NCBI GenBank assembly: GCA_015847255.1 | Contig: JADLZK010004567.1 | Location: 1 to 64,000, forward strand | DNA: 64,000 nucleotides | Source: Hyparrhenia diplandra | Lineage: Eukaryota > Streptophyta > Magnoliopsida > Poales > Poaceae | Direction: 5' to 3' | Made by a program: the position numbers and the translations under genes | Shown: positions 1 to 9,924 of the stretch, piece by piece | How positions within the stretch are numbered: position 1 is the stretch's first letter | Layout: every line of letters begins with the position of its first letter | The notes under the pieces: model-generated | The model's database searches: none | Told to the model about the DNA's origin: nothing | What the model saw: only the letters and a program-made list of their open reading frames with translations

Positions 1-532
1 ACTCAGCTAGCGTTCGCAGGGGGCAAGCTGAGGGGCTGAGGAGTTTGGCCGGCACGGATGGAGAAGCCGAGAAGGCACGGAGGGAGAAGACCACGAGCCA
101 CACCGCACGTCCGCTCGGCTGAGAAGATACACGAAAAAAAAAAATAAAAAGCACAGTTGGAGCAGTATACTACGCTAAAATAGAAAGCTGGAACATGACA
201 AATGGGGCCCGCAGATGACTAGTGTGGGCCAGAGATAACTGCAGCTAACGCTGTAACAAATAGAAATCAAATCATCCGTGTCCATCCCTCCCAACTAAAC
301 AAAAAACGGGCCATCCTAAACAAATAGAAACTGGGACTATCCCATCACTCAAAACTGAGACACAGGTCCATCCTATCCAATGTGGTAAAAATAAACTTCT
401 GCAGCGGTTGTAGTTCCTCAGTTTTAAACAACGATAAACTCCATAGATGCATATTCAACTTTGTGTTGCACCATATAAACATTATCATTCATATCGGATC
501 AAGAAGGAGTTGTTGTTTATTTTCACACTCAC
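1..532. other. Intron or flank, no gene seen
   Basis: No coding signal is visible. Bases 415-532 resemble the split sequence 8985-9053 plus 12939-12996, which follows the other jacalin first-half exon, so this part is a duplicated intron. No matching lectin second-half exon is found before the left edge, so the gene probably continues outside the window. Confidence 0.5.
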
Positions 533-730
533 CGAGTAGTGGCTACCCCCATGGCCGCCCCAAGTACCTGTAGTGTGGTACTCGCCATCGCGGTCGGTGT
601 ATGAAAACTTGATGGAATCGATAATAATACCACTTCTAATTGTCACGCTGTGCAAACGGTAGGGTGACTTTTCGATGTCGCGTGGACTCCCTCCAACTCC
701 ACCCCATGGCCCAAATTTTACGAACTCAAA
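533..730 (-). CDS. Jacalin-like lectin exon, first half of a domain (third copy)
   Basis: A 198-nt phase-0 exon between an acceptor ending CCCCAG (733-731) and a donor GTGAGT (532 downward). It encodes the first half of a mannose-binding-type jacalin fold: FGPWGGVGG, then RLHSVTIRSG and IDSIKFSYTDRDG, ending at a WGGHGG turn. These are the classic blocks of jacalin-related lectins, which bind sugars and are often defence or stress proteins in grasses. It is a close paralogue of 12997-13200, including the flanking introns. The second-half exon that should follow is not in the window. The intron before it, back to 813, is only 82 nt. The reading frame is open. Confidence 0.85.
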
Positions 731-812
731 CTGGGGCAAAGCAATTAAAATTAAAAATAAAATTATCTTGAGAGTTGACAGCTAGATGTCACTGCGATTA
801 ATTAACGCTCAC

Positions 813-1008
813 TTTATCGCCTACACATCCTACCGATGGGCCTGCAGTGTGCTTCTGCTCGTTGCGGTCCTGTATATATATAAAACTCAAGTGAATATAT
901 GATAGTCCCACAGAAAATTGAAATTTTACCATGTGAATATGGCTTTACTATGATGCCATGAAGAAGTCTGCCATTTTCACCCCAAGGCCCAATTCCAGCG
1001 ACCCTGGC
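813..1008 (-). pseudogene. Jacalin-like lectin exon, first half, with a one-base frameshift (second copy)
   Basis: The exon starts after a TTTTCAG acceptor (1010-1009) with GIGPWGENG, continues with a jacalin-like IIYSLEF strand, and ends before a GTGAGC donor at 812. The open frame runs into TGPQRAEAH and a stop. Dropping one G of the GG at 870-869 gives a lectin-like TDRNEQKHTAGP instead, so a single inserted base breaks the domain. Without it the exon would be 195 nt, phase 0. No second-half exon lies between this copy and the next first half at 730, so this repeat is also incomplete. The lost second half suggests an unequal exchange between repeats. Confidence 0.7.
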
Positions 1009-1690
1009 CTGAAAAGTAAATAAACAAACGAAATAAACATTACAGTGACAAAACAAAAGTATAAAATCTTACTCTTACTAGTTGGATTCCTCCACGTTAA
1101 TTCTTGAGGCACACGTTAAAAAAAAAGATAAATCTTTGAATTTTCACAAATGTCAGAAAGATCTAGCTAGACATCAATTTGGTAGACTCCATTCATCAAA
1201 TAAAAAAAAAAGGCTTTTGGCTCTAATATGTTATCTAAAAAAACTATCGACCTCTACAATTATGAAAAACAACATAAATTAACCACATAAATCTGTGTAT
1301 AAATTACCCACCTCTACCATTATGAAACAAAATTATTCAAAGTATCCACTAAATTATCTACCAACATTTAATTAAATTTGCACCTAAATTGGCTACTTTT
1401 GCCATTATTAAAAAAATGAAGTAAAGTTTTTCCTCAAATCTACATCTAAGTTACCAACATATGCTATTATGAAAATAGTGTAAATAACCATAACGCATAT
1501 ATATGTTTCTAATTTTTCTACAACTATCATTCAATCTATCCCTAATAGTAAATACCGAGTGGTGTCTTGGTCCATAGTTTCTAGAATGGAGATGCTCATA
1601 ATAGGGATGCAGGACTACATCAATTTCCCTCAAATCTACGACAATCACACAAATTGCTCATAATAGGGATGCAGGACTACGTCGATTCAA
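1009..1690. other. AT-rich intron sequence
   Basis: No gene seen. A 26-bp word around CATAATAGGGATGCAGGACT is directly repeated at about 1596-1620 and 1660-1684. The stretch separates the second lectin copy from a copia remnant. Confidence 0.4.
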
Positions 1691-3590
1691 GGTCCAAGAA
1701 CTACAAGATATTGAATTAAGATCTTTCAACAATGTTCTCCATCTGTGGGGCTTTGTTCCTAGCTAGGAAGGCTTGTAGCCATCAACATCGACAATGCCAT
1801 TGATGACAGGCTTCATTACAACAACATGATCATCTTCCATGTCAAATGATACAACAAGAAGAACAAACTCAGAACAAAAGCAAGATTAGTAGTACAACAG
1901 GTTTTACGCATAAAGCCCAAGCATTGATTTCCAATGCATGCTATTGTCTAGTAATAAGTGTTATAATTTTCCCATACTATACTTGGATTGGTAGAACAAA
2001 AGCATCTATCTTTGTAGTTGATAGATATAGTGTTTTCATGTATTTATATGGTAGCTCGATTTGGCATATTTGTGGAGATTTTGAGAAGGAATCCAAATAC
2101 CAAATCCTATTACAGACAATTACTACATGTATTGGGTTGCTTATGAAGTCACTATATGGCTTAATGTAGTCAAGTCAAATGTACCACAACTGACTTTATG
2201 TATTCCTTATTCATTAGAGATACAAAGATGGTTGATTACTTGTGGGTGTTCAATTTGAGGTCCTCGATTGGATTCCATATTGTCTCTATGATGGTCAATG
2301 ACACTAACGTCATGGGTGATGAACACATGCTGATAGCACATGATAATCTAAAGTTTGAGATAGAGGACATGGATCAAAACAAAAAATTTAATTTTATCTT
2401 TACAATCTGAACATCTTCTCACGAATCTATATAGAAGCTATCCATATCTAGATCATATTAAATCAATCAATATGATGGAATCATAGAGTTGTTCTGCCTC
2501 AAGATAGAGGAAGGTTATATTGTACCATAGTGATTGAGATGAGATATTGAGAGTTTCGAATATCTTTGGATATCATAATAGCACATGTGATCTTGTTGTG
2601 TTCTCTTCAAAAACCCTTGGATATAATGATTATGGTTATCTATAAGATCTCCCAAATTTCGGATCATTGAAATGGTTGATGTACATGTGGAAAGACTATT
2701 TTGTGGACGTCCTTAAACAGACATTATTGCCTACTTCCATTAATCATTCTGAAATTATACTGTACAAGGCTCCACCTGAATGTGTATAGCTTGATAGCAT
2801 GATATATCATATATGCAGTTATGTGATGTTGATTCAATTGAACCAATGGTCAATGTCTATAAAGACAATGTAGCTTTGTGTTGTAAAATGAAGACAAGTT
2901 CTATTCAGTGCAACATTGTTGATAATTTGCCATTTTTTCTATTCATACGAGAAAATGAACATTTGCAAACTAAGTCTTGGGATAAGGTCACTGAGATATA
3001 CACAAAGTCTACCATGCTCCACATTTCATATGTGTTAAGTGCATTAGTATGAAAATTTTCCTTTGGATTTTTTTCATATAAAGTTTTTTAATGAGCCAAT
3101 ATCAACACAAGGGTATGCCATATTATCTATTCTCCCCATGCCACATAAGTGACATTGTACTCTTTTTTCTTTATGTGACTTTTCCTGTTTGTGGTTTCTC
3201 TTATAAAGTTTTTAATGAGGAAATGCTAATACAATGTTATATGCATATCATCTATTTCCCCACTAGAGTTTTTATGAGATAATATTTGGGGCATATTGAT
3301 CATGTGGTCAATGTATTTTTTGACTAAGTCTTTGGGTTTATCTCAAGGGTCTAATATCATTATTGATTTTAATTATATCATGATGTTTCTCTTGATTTTT
3401 TTTTACTTGGTTTTAAGGAGTTTTTCCTAGTATATTAGTATTACATTGGTTTTTTCCTAGGATTTGGAAAGATTTTAAGGAGTTTTCCCTAATATATGTA
3501 TTACATTGTTTTTTGGCTTGGGTTTTAAGGAGTTTTTCCTAGTATATTAGTATATCATTGATGATTCATAATGGATGAATAATGAAGCCT
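1690..3590 (+). mobile_element. Degenerate Ty1/copia retrotransposon, RT and RNase H remnant
   Basis: Broken copia polymerase can be followed in several frames. Around 1990-2170 are a YLYGS block and then KSLYGLM, matching the copia MDV..YLYGS and RSLYGLKQ motifs. At 2260-2410 is VNDTNVMGDE, a decayed YVDD catalytic region. At 2620-2800 is the SDP/NHAEI-like region, and at 2835-3010 a VYKDN...LQTKSWD..TEIYTKS block equals the RNase H tail (DN, LADLFTKS). Many stops and shifts show an old copy. Bases 3060-3560 hold repeated AAGTTTTTAATGAGG and AAGGAGTTTTTCCTAGTATA words, as in copia 3' regions. LTR borders are not resolved. Confidence 0.75.
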
Positions 3591-4760
3591 ACAAGAAGCT
3601 AAAAGATCAAGAAGAAGTGCTGAGGATTATTACTAATGATCAATTAGAGGTTAATATTGGTCATTGGCAACTCCTAATGGTAGTTCATTAGACTGTTCTC
3701 CAACAACCGCGACCCAAAATACAAGGCCCATTCGTCCTTTGGGTAGCGCTTACAGGCAAAGGGTTCAATACCTCATTTTGGTCTTCTCTAACTACAAGAC
3801 CTAGAAGACAACCCTTTCTCGCAAATGGGGCGTCGAGAGAGAGGATACTCAAATTTGGGTTATGTCTATCCCGACACCCAAAATGGGTCTTTCATATAGG
3901 TACTCTATTGGAGGCCATAGGTGTTCTGTTGGAGACCATTTTGGGTTTGGGTGCCCCAATGGGTCTCCCTGTTGGAGACAACCTTTAAGAGGTAGTAGAT
4001 GGGTCTTCCTCTCTCTCTATCTCACACACACAAGGGGCCTTGTCTATATATGTGTAAATCATTCTTCAATCAAATACACAAACAATCATTTGCATCACTC
4101 GTTGTCTCTCACTCTTTTGCTTCTATCAGATAGGTGGAGCGTGGAGACCAATTGAACCGGTTGTGAAAGTTCTATCACCGTCGAGAAAGCGGTTGGTTCA
4201 GATTATACGTGCGGAGCTGGTTGCGATAGGTGTTTTTTGTGGCCCTAAATGGACACTAGTGGACTGATGCTATATAGTCTTTGTGATAGTACAGTGTCCA
4301 ACTACCGGTGCCCTTTCATCAACATTAATTCCACCGGGACAAGCCAAATAGGCTCACCCAGTCATCCCTCTCTAAAACCATCGCCTCTTCTATTTCTACC
4401 CTTCTTCCAACTTGAACCATATCTAGTTTCAAGCTTCAAGACAATGACTCCACCAAAGAAGAGTCACCGGGCTGGTGGAGCAATAAGGACGAGGGGCTCT
4501 AGTGATAAGTCCTCACCTCATTGAGTCCTGTGGGACTCTAATGACGAATGCTTCTTTGGCCTCCACAATGACACCGAAGAGGAGGAGGCCGATGAGGACA
4601 ACAAGCAGGACGAGGACAACGATTATGATGATGATGAGGAGGAGGAGGAAAGGAGGAGGATGAATTAATCTTACCATTTTGTGCTGCCTTGATAGAATGA
4701 CTTTTCCTATTCTCAAATTCAATAAAAATTAATGTAAGCTTTCATTTGTCAACAAGCCGC
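3591..4760. other. Repeat-like sequence with a low-complexity acidic stretch
   Basis: Bases 3700-4250 look like an LTR tail: a T-rich leader follows a TATATATG region. Open frame 4249-4524 (91 residues) has no recognised domain and ends in a basic stretch. Just after it, 4560-4665 is a purine-rich run (GAGGAGGAGG, GATGATGATG) that would read as acidic residues on the plus strand. I cannot assign it and suspect a decayed retrotransposon gag. Confidence 0.35.
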
Positions 4761-5460
4761 AACAATTTGAATTGGGGGGTAGGGGTCGTGGTTCCTTGTG
4801 TCTTCATGCACCCATGTTCACATATAATCTATTCACATCTCACAAATTTCATTAGACCCTTAATTGTATCACCATTATTGCACCGGAACCCACTAGGGGC
4901 CTAGAGGCCGTTTCGTATTTATATATAGATGGTGGCCTTATTAGACTAGGAAACGTCTCCAAGTCCAAATCAACGTGTTTCCTCGTAAATTTCCTTGCAC
5001 TAGGTAAATTTCATTCTATCCAACCTTAGAGATGGGTTAGAAGACTTTGTCATTGCCGACCCAGGAATAATGCCAATGTAGGCTTAGCCGATTTGGAAAT
5101 TGGCTAAACTAGTTTCCTGTTTTCAAACATGGAATAGCAAGGAGATCGACTTAGTTGATCCCTAGGTTGGCTAAGGTGACTTGACAACTTTAGGTGTATC
5201 ACCACAATTTCTCTGACTTCCTTAGTGTTTACTCAGAATAGGGTAACACTTGTTCCAAACAAACTACAGTCTAGTGTTTGATCTCTAATGATCTAGAACC
5301 CACCAAAGGTGCAAACATGGATTAGAGGTTCAAAAGTAGTAAAGTAGGAGAGGTACAATAGTAGCAGCAGCAAATAGGATCAATGTTCTTATCATGCAAA
5401 CCTATGGGTATTGTCTCCGATGTTGGGTAGTGACGAGAGTATATAGGGGTATGTTAAGTC
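4761..5460. other. Unassigned, probably old repeat
   Basis: No open frame, TIR or LTR border could be supported. The composition resembles the flanking retrotransposon remnants. Confidence 0.3.
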
Positions 5461-6620
5461 CCTGCGTTGAGGACATGACATTCTAACAAACCCCCCGGCT
5501 GACTCTCTGAATCAGCCAGGGGCTCGGGGGCTGCACTCATCGGGTGCGCTCGTGTGCACACATGGGCAGAAAAGCGATGGATCGACAGCCTATAGATGGC
5601 CCTCCTCCTTCAAGTTCCTAGATATCAAAGAGGCGAGCCTGAGAAAGCAGGCACTGCCATCGCTTGGAGCTCAGGGGCTCGGCCAGGATGTGGGGATTCT
5701 TAGCCTAAGGGGAGCGATGGCCGAGCCATAGCCCTTGCGACTATGCCAACCTTCACTCAGGGCCAACCTCTATCCCAAGACAAGTCAAGAAGCTAGCTCT
5801 AGAATCTATAAGATTCCCAGGGCCTAACAGGTGCTAAAGCATCACCCTACCAGGAGGTATCCCACCCACTCCTCCACCGCAGGGGTCATGCCCAAGGTAT
5901 GATGCATCAGGACAAATTAAAGGACTTCCCCATGCCTATGGGATGGAGGGTTTCGGGCCTCGTTGTCAGCCCCTCCAGGTAGGAGAAGCATCCTTGGGTA
6001 TCAAGGACTCTTGGGAGACGGTTCACCTAGGGAAGGCTCTGCTGCGGCAGGCAGCACCTGGCAAACAAGAGTCAGACTATAGCAGGGACATCAGGGAGTA
6101 GTTGCAATGTTGTCGCCCCCTCCTACATGACAAAGGACACGGTGGCACCAAATGGAAGGAGACTAGAGCACGAGGCGAGAAATCCTTGAGAAACCACCCA
6201 ATTTTATACTCATATGCCGTCCTCATTATATAAGGGGAGGCATGGTCTCTCGTAGAGGGGGACGATCGCCCCGAGACCCTTTGATCGGATGACCTCACCA
6301 AGAACCATAGAATAGCACCGCGCGATCCCCTTCCACTCTCTTCTGATTCCTCCATTGTAACAACTCTCGATTGAGCATTCCTATGACGAAGAACACCGCA
6401 CTATTGGATATAGGGCTCAAAAGCCCGAGCCAGGATAAATCGTCTATGTCCCTGAGTGTTTTGAGTGTTCGAGCCACCATAGATCCACACACTACCTCTG
6501 ATAAACAACATGATGCTTGCCGCGGTTCTGAGCCCATGACAGGTGGTGTTGTTCTTACAATGAAGATGCATACACGATGTCTGCTAGCGGCAAAGCGCAG
6601 GCCCCTCTAGGTTGAGACAT
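5461..6620 (+). mobile_element. Ty3/gypsy LTR or LTR-adjacent fragment
   Basis: GC-rich non-coding sequence with a purine tract AGGGGCTCGGGGGCTGCA (5517-5534). That tract is characteristic of the 3' non-coding part and polypurine tract of grass gypsy elements. A TATA-like TATATAAGGG at about 6228 is followed by a leader, as in LTR promoters. Ends with TG...CA and target duplications were not located, so it is called only as a fragment. Confidence 0.5.
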
Positions 6621-6633
6621 GGCCACCATATTT

Positions 6634-6779
6634 GCTCAACTCCGAGCAACAAGCTTACAATGGTAAGGCTAGATGGAAGAGAAGTGAATTTCTTTTTGAG
6701 TCAATTAAGCTCAACTCCAAGCAGGCTTACAATGGTAAGGCTAGGTGATGGGAAGTGAATTCCTTTTGAGTCAATCAAC
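6634..6779. repeat. Two-copy tandem repeat, about 75 bp
   Basis: Units start GCTCAACTCC at 6634 and 6709 and share CTTACAATGGTAAGGCTAG and TTTTTGAGTCAAT. They differ by small indels. It sits just after the gypsy LTR-like block. Confidence 0.75.
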
Positions 6780-7461
6780 GATAATTGTTAGGCTTCAATA
6801 TTAACGTCATATTGATGTTAGCACTGTTGGCCCTTCCTAGATCTCACCTCAAGATCCACAACCCTGTTGAGCAACATGGCGCATGATGAAATGACTGTTT
6901 ATCCCATCATAGTAATCAAGAGTGCAGTCGAAGACCTAAAATCCTTATTATTTATAAAATTTAAAAAAGAGGTCTTTAAAATTAAAATTTATAGTAGTTG
7001 CAGAGTGCCGGCATAAAACGCATACTAAAGACCTGTTGCAAATAACAAGATCTAAATTTAAACTTTAATGCATAGAATAAAGACAACACAAGACATGAGG
7101 GTGCAACAAGAGTCACCATAAGTTATGCAAAGGTTTGAACAAAATATATATTCAACACATATATGTTGTATAGCTGACATACAGAGAGACAAAAACACTT
7201 TGGATGTGGGTGTTTAAAAACATATATAGGGTAGCTGACAAGTTTGTTACAAATTGATATAGACTACAAAATATTATTGTGTCAGAAAATGAAAAAAAAG
7301 AGAGAGTGCAGATTAAGATGCATTTTTTTTTTTTTTTGGCGATGATATTTTTATTTTATGTACTAAACCCAAACTTATAACTTATGTTTTAAGATTCTAA
7401 CCTGTAAAGGAGCAAGATTGATGAACTATAATAAAACTAGTATGGAGTACATTAGTAGTAC
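6780..7461. other. AT-rich intron sequence
   Basis: Nothing coding is seen. A run of about 18 T (7323-7340) is present. It lies directly downstream, in gene sense, of the lectin second-half exon, so it is intronic or 3' flank. Confidence 0.4.
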
Positions 7462-7704
7462 CTCTTGGTTCGTGTAGACACCAAGTGCATGGAGATATTT
7501 GTTAGAACGACCAAAGAAACCAACAATCCAGCAGCCATCGCTCTGGACTTGAATGTGGAATGGTTTTCCATGCCCTCTTCCAAATGGTCCATAGCTACGA
7601 GCGTTGGTGACAAAAGCAAGCGACGTTATAACATTTTCTAGACCACAGTACGGACTAACCACTCCAGATATTCCTGTCAGAAACTCCAAAGGACCTAGCT
7701 GAAA
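7462..7704 (-). CDS. Jacalin-like lectin exon, second half of a domain
   Basis: A 243-nt phase-0 exon with acceptor TTGCAG (7706-7705) and donor GTACTA (7461 downward). It encodes LGPLEFLTGISG, VITSLAFVTNARSYGPFG, GKPFHIQV, and IVGFFGRSNKYLHALGVY. These are the strands and sugar-loop region that complete a jacalin domain (family pattern GxxGxxxxxIGVY). Joined in frame to exon 13200-12997 it makes one full domain of about 149 codons. The frame also stays open for 12 codons past the donor to a stop near 7426, so it could be a terminal exon. The 5.3-kb intron before it is mostly transposons. Confidence 0.85.
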
Positions 7705-7990
7705 CTGCAAGTGAAAGTGAAACAATATTTCACATTGAAATTCCCTTCAAAAGATTTGTGAGTAGTCAGGTAGAAAAACTTTTACTCGTACCACCTAGTA
7801 ATTATAATGGTATCGTGATTGACAGTAGCGCAACCTAGGAGGCACATACAAACAATTGGTGTTTCTAGTGCAAAATTAAGTACCTCATCGAGTTATGATT
7901 TGGATTTGTCTTTCCAAGAGCCCTAGTTTACTTCTGCTTCTCTCTAAAATTATGTACTATGAGTTAAAATGCTGCTAGGCTACTGATACC
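7705..7990. other. Intron sequence
   Basis: Non-coding. It carries the branch and acceptor region for exon 7704-7462 and no other recognisable feature. Confidence 0.4.
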
Positions 7991-8258
7991 CACTACTCGA
8001 AACACTAATTTTCTTGTGCATTGAAACACGACAGGGATATAATAGAAACCATCAAGAAATTTGATTCTGTCGGTCACCCGACAGGCAAATACCGTCAGGA
8101 CTAAAATGACAGGGAAAAATAAATTTGCCTGTAGGTTGGTCGTCAGAAATAATTTTCGTGTCGGGATTTCCCTGTGTGGTGGCTCTCAAGGAAATCTTTG
8201 TGCTCTGGTTTATTTTACGCTAAAAACCGACACATGAAAATTCTAGTTTCCAGTAGTG
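7991..8258. mobile_element. Small non-autonomous CACTA-type element
   Basis: The left end CACTACTCGAAACACTAATT and the right end ...CCAGTAGTG are inverted repeats (right end reversed: CACTACTGGAAACTAGAATT). The inside repeats GACAGG and GTCGG words, typical of CACTA subterminal repeats. It is 268 bp with no coding capacity. A 3-bp target duplication is not clear. Confidence 0.75.
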
Positions 8259-8350
8259 TCACTGATATAAAGGGGCCCAAAACCTGTGTAGTCTAAAAAA
8301 AAATGGTTGCGGCAGAAGATGTACCAATGTGAAGATACTGCTCATATCTA

Positions 8351-8584
8351 CTCCTTCCGTCGCAAAATATGGGATTTTAAAATAGCACTAATAGTGATAG
8401 AAAGTTTTATATACTAATTTTATCATAAATAAGTATCATTAGATTCAACATAAAATATATTTTTTGTATTATATTTATTTGGAGTCAAATATTGATAATA
8501 TTTTTTTATAAATTAACCTAACTTAAGATAGTTGGACTTTGATCCGCCCTAGAATTGCATTATTAATTTTTGGGACAGACATAG
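8351..8584. mobile_element. Stowaway-type MITE
   Basis: It begins CTCCTTCCGTCGCAAAATAT and ends with a partner of TTTTTGGGACAGACATAG, matching the Stowaway (Tc1/mariner) end CTCCCTCCGTCCC. Flanking TA at 8349-8350 and 8585-8586 fits the TA target duplication. It is AT-rich inside and has no genes. Confidence 0.7.
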
Positions 8585-8601
8585 TATTTGATTTCTTATT
8601 T

Positions 8602-8877
8602 ATAAGAAACTTGGCCTGCAGGGGTCTTGACCACCCCCACGGTATTGTGATTAAGAAGAAGGTCTTCTCACATAAACCAAGAAAATCCCTGAACCCCCAC
8701 CCCATCCATACACAGGGAGCCGTTACCCTTGACAAGCGCCGAACTCTTAACCTGTGCTTTGGCCTGGGACGAGCAAGGGGATTTTTTTACCCTCAGCCTG
8801 AATTCGCACTTGTGGGAGATCGAACTCAAGACCTGAGGGAGCCTCCGGAGCTGCTAACTAGCTGGACTAGCATCCTT
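8602..8877 (-). mobile_element. tRNA-derived SINE
   Basis: On the minus strand the head near 8877 holds a box-A-like TAGTCCAGCTAGTTAGCAG. It is followed by a box-B-like AGTTCGATCTCC and then a long tRNA-unrelated body ending in GGGGGTGGTCAAGACCCC. This layout (Pol III A and B boxes, then a family body) is that of plant SINEs. The exact family is not named. It lies in the lectin intron and its target duplications are not clear. Confidence 0.55.
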
Positions 8878-9924
8878 ATGTTTAACATGTCATCAAAAAA
8901 AGTTGTACATGGCACCAAATTAATGTCTATGATAATTATCCCGGGCAGTAGGCTTGGGCATTCTGGCATATCCCGACGTTTCTGGCCTAATCTTAAACAA
9001 TGATGATATCCATAGATGCAAATTTAATTTTGTGTTCCACACATTTAGAAAAAGTAAATTTTAATGATGGTCCTCAAACTTGTCCCAAGTTCTCATCTAG
9101 TTTCCGGTACTTTCAAATTCCACATTCAGCTCCCTAAACTTCTCCCGAGTTCGTGCCCGGTCACAGTATTTGCAAATTGCATGTTCGGCTCCCTAAACTT
9201 GTCTCGAAGTTCTCAACCCGGTCCCGGTACTTGCAAACTGCATACTTAGGTCCCTAAAGTTGTATTATCACACCATTATGGTCCATCCACCACTGCACCA
9301 CCGCCCTCACCTTCGCCACCCCACACAATATGTCTGCCTTACCCGCATAGCCACATAGCGATGCACTGTGCTTTTCCCTAGGAGCCTGTGTTTGCCTATG
9401 TTGCATTATCGTTGTGGTGCCGCACCCACGTTGCCACGCTAGGCCATGTCGTGCTCATAAGAGCTACCATGTCGTGAACTATATTCACTCTACTATGCTG
9501 TAGCGACAACCCTGCCATTACTAAGGGAGGCGAGGAAGGCTGGGAGAAGGAAAACTAAGTGCGAGGAGATGGTGAGAATGAGAAAGAGCATGAGCTCAAA
9601 TGTGATTACCACAAGGCTGGGACCGACGCCACGGTGAGGCGGAGTAGGAGCGAGTCAAGTGGCGGAATGGAGGAGGGCCACGAAAGTGAATATTTGATTG
9701 GAACTTGCGGTAGGGCAAGTATGGTTAGGGTGACTAGTCATAGGAAGCTAGGTCTGCACATCCCTCCCAAGCTCCGTGCGCTACACCACTGTTGGTGGAC
9801 AAACACGGTGCATTGCGGTTTGGCGGCATGAGTGTGGTGGGCACATGCCACACGGTATGGGGGAAGGGTCCCAGGATGGACCAAGATACTGGTACAGTAA
9901 TACAAGTTGAAGGAGCTGAGTGTA

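Noticed and set aside
1846..2169. Membrane-protein-like 107-residue frame
   Set aside because: Position and the KSLYGLM block identify it as an out-of-frame copia RT remnant.
5461..6620. Complete solo LTR with defined ends
   Set aside because: Gypsy-like purine tract and TATA box are visible, but no TG...CA ends with a matching target duplication could be fixed.
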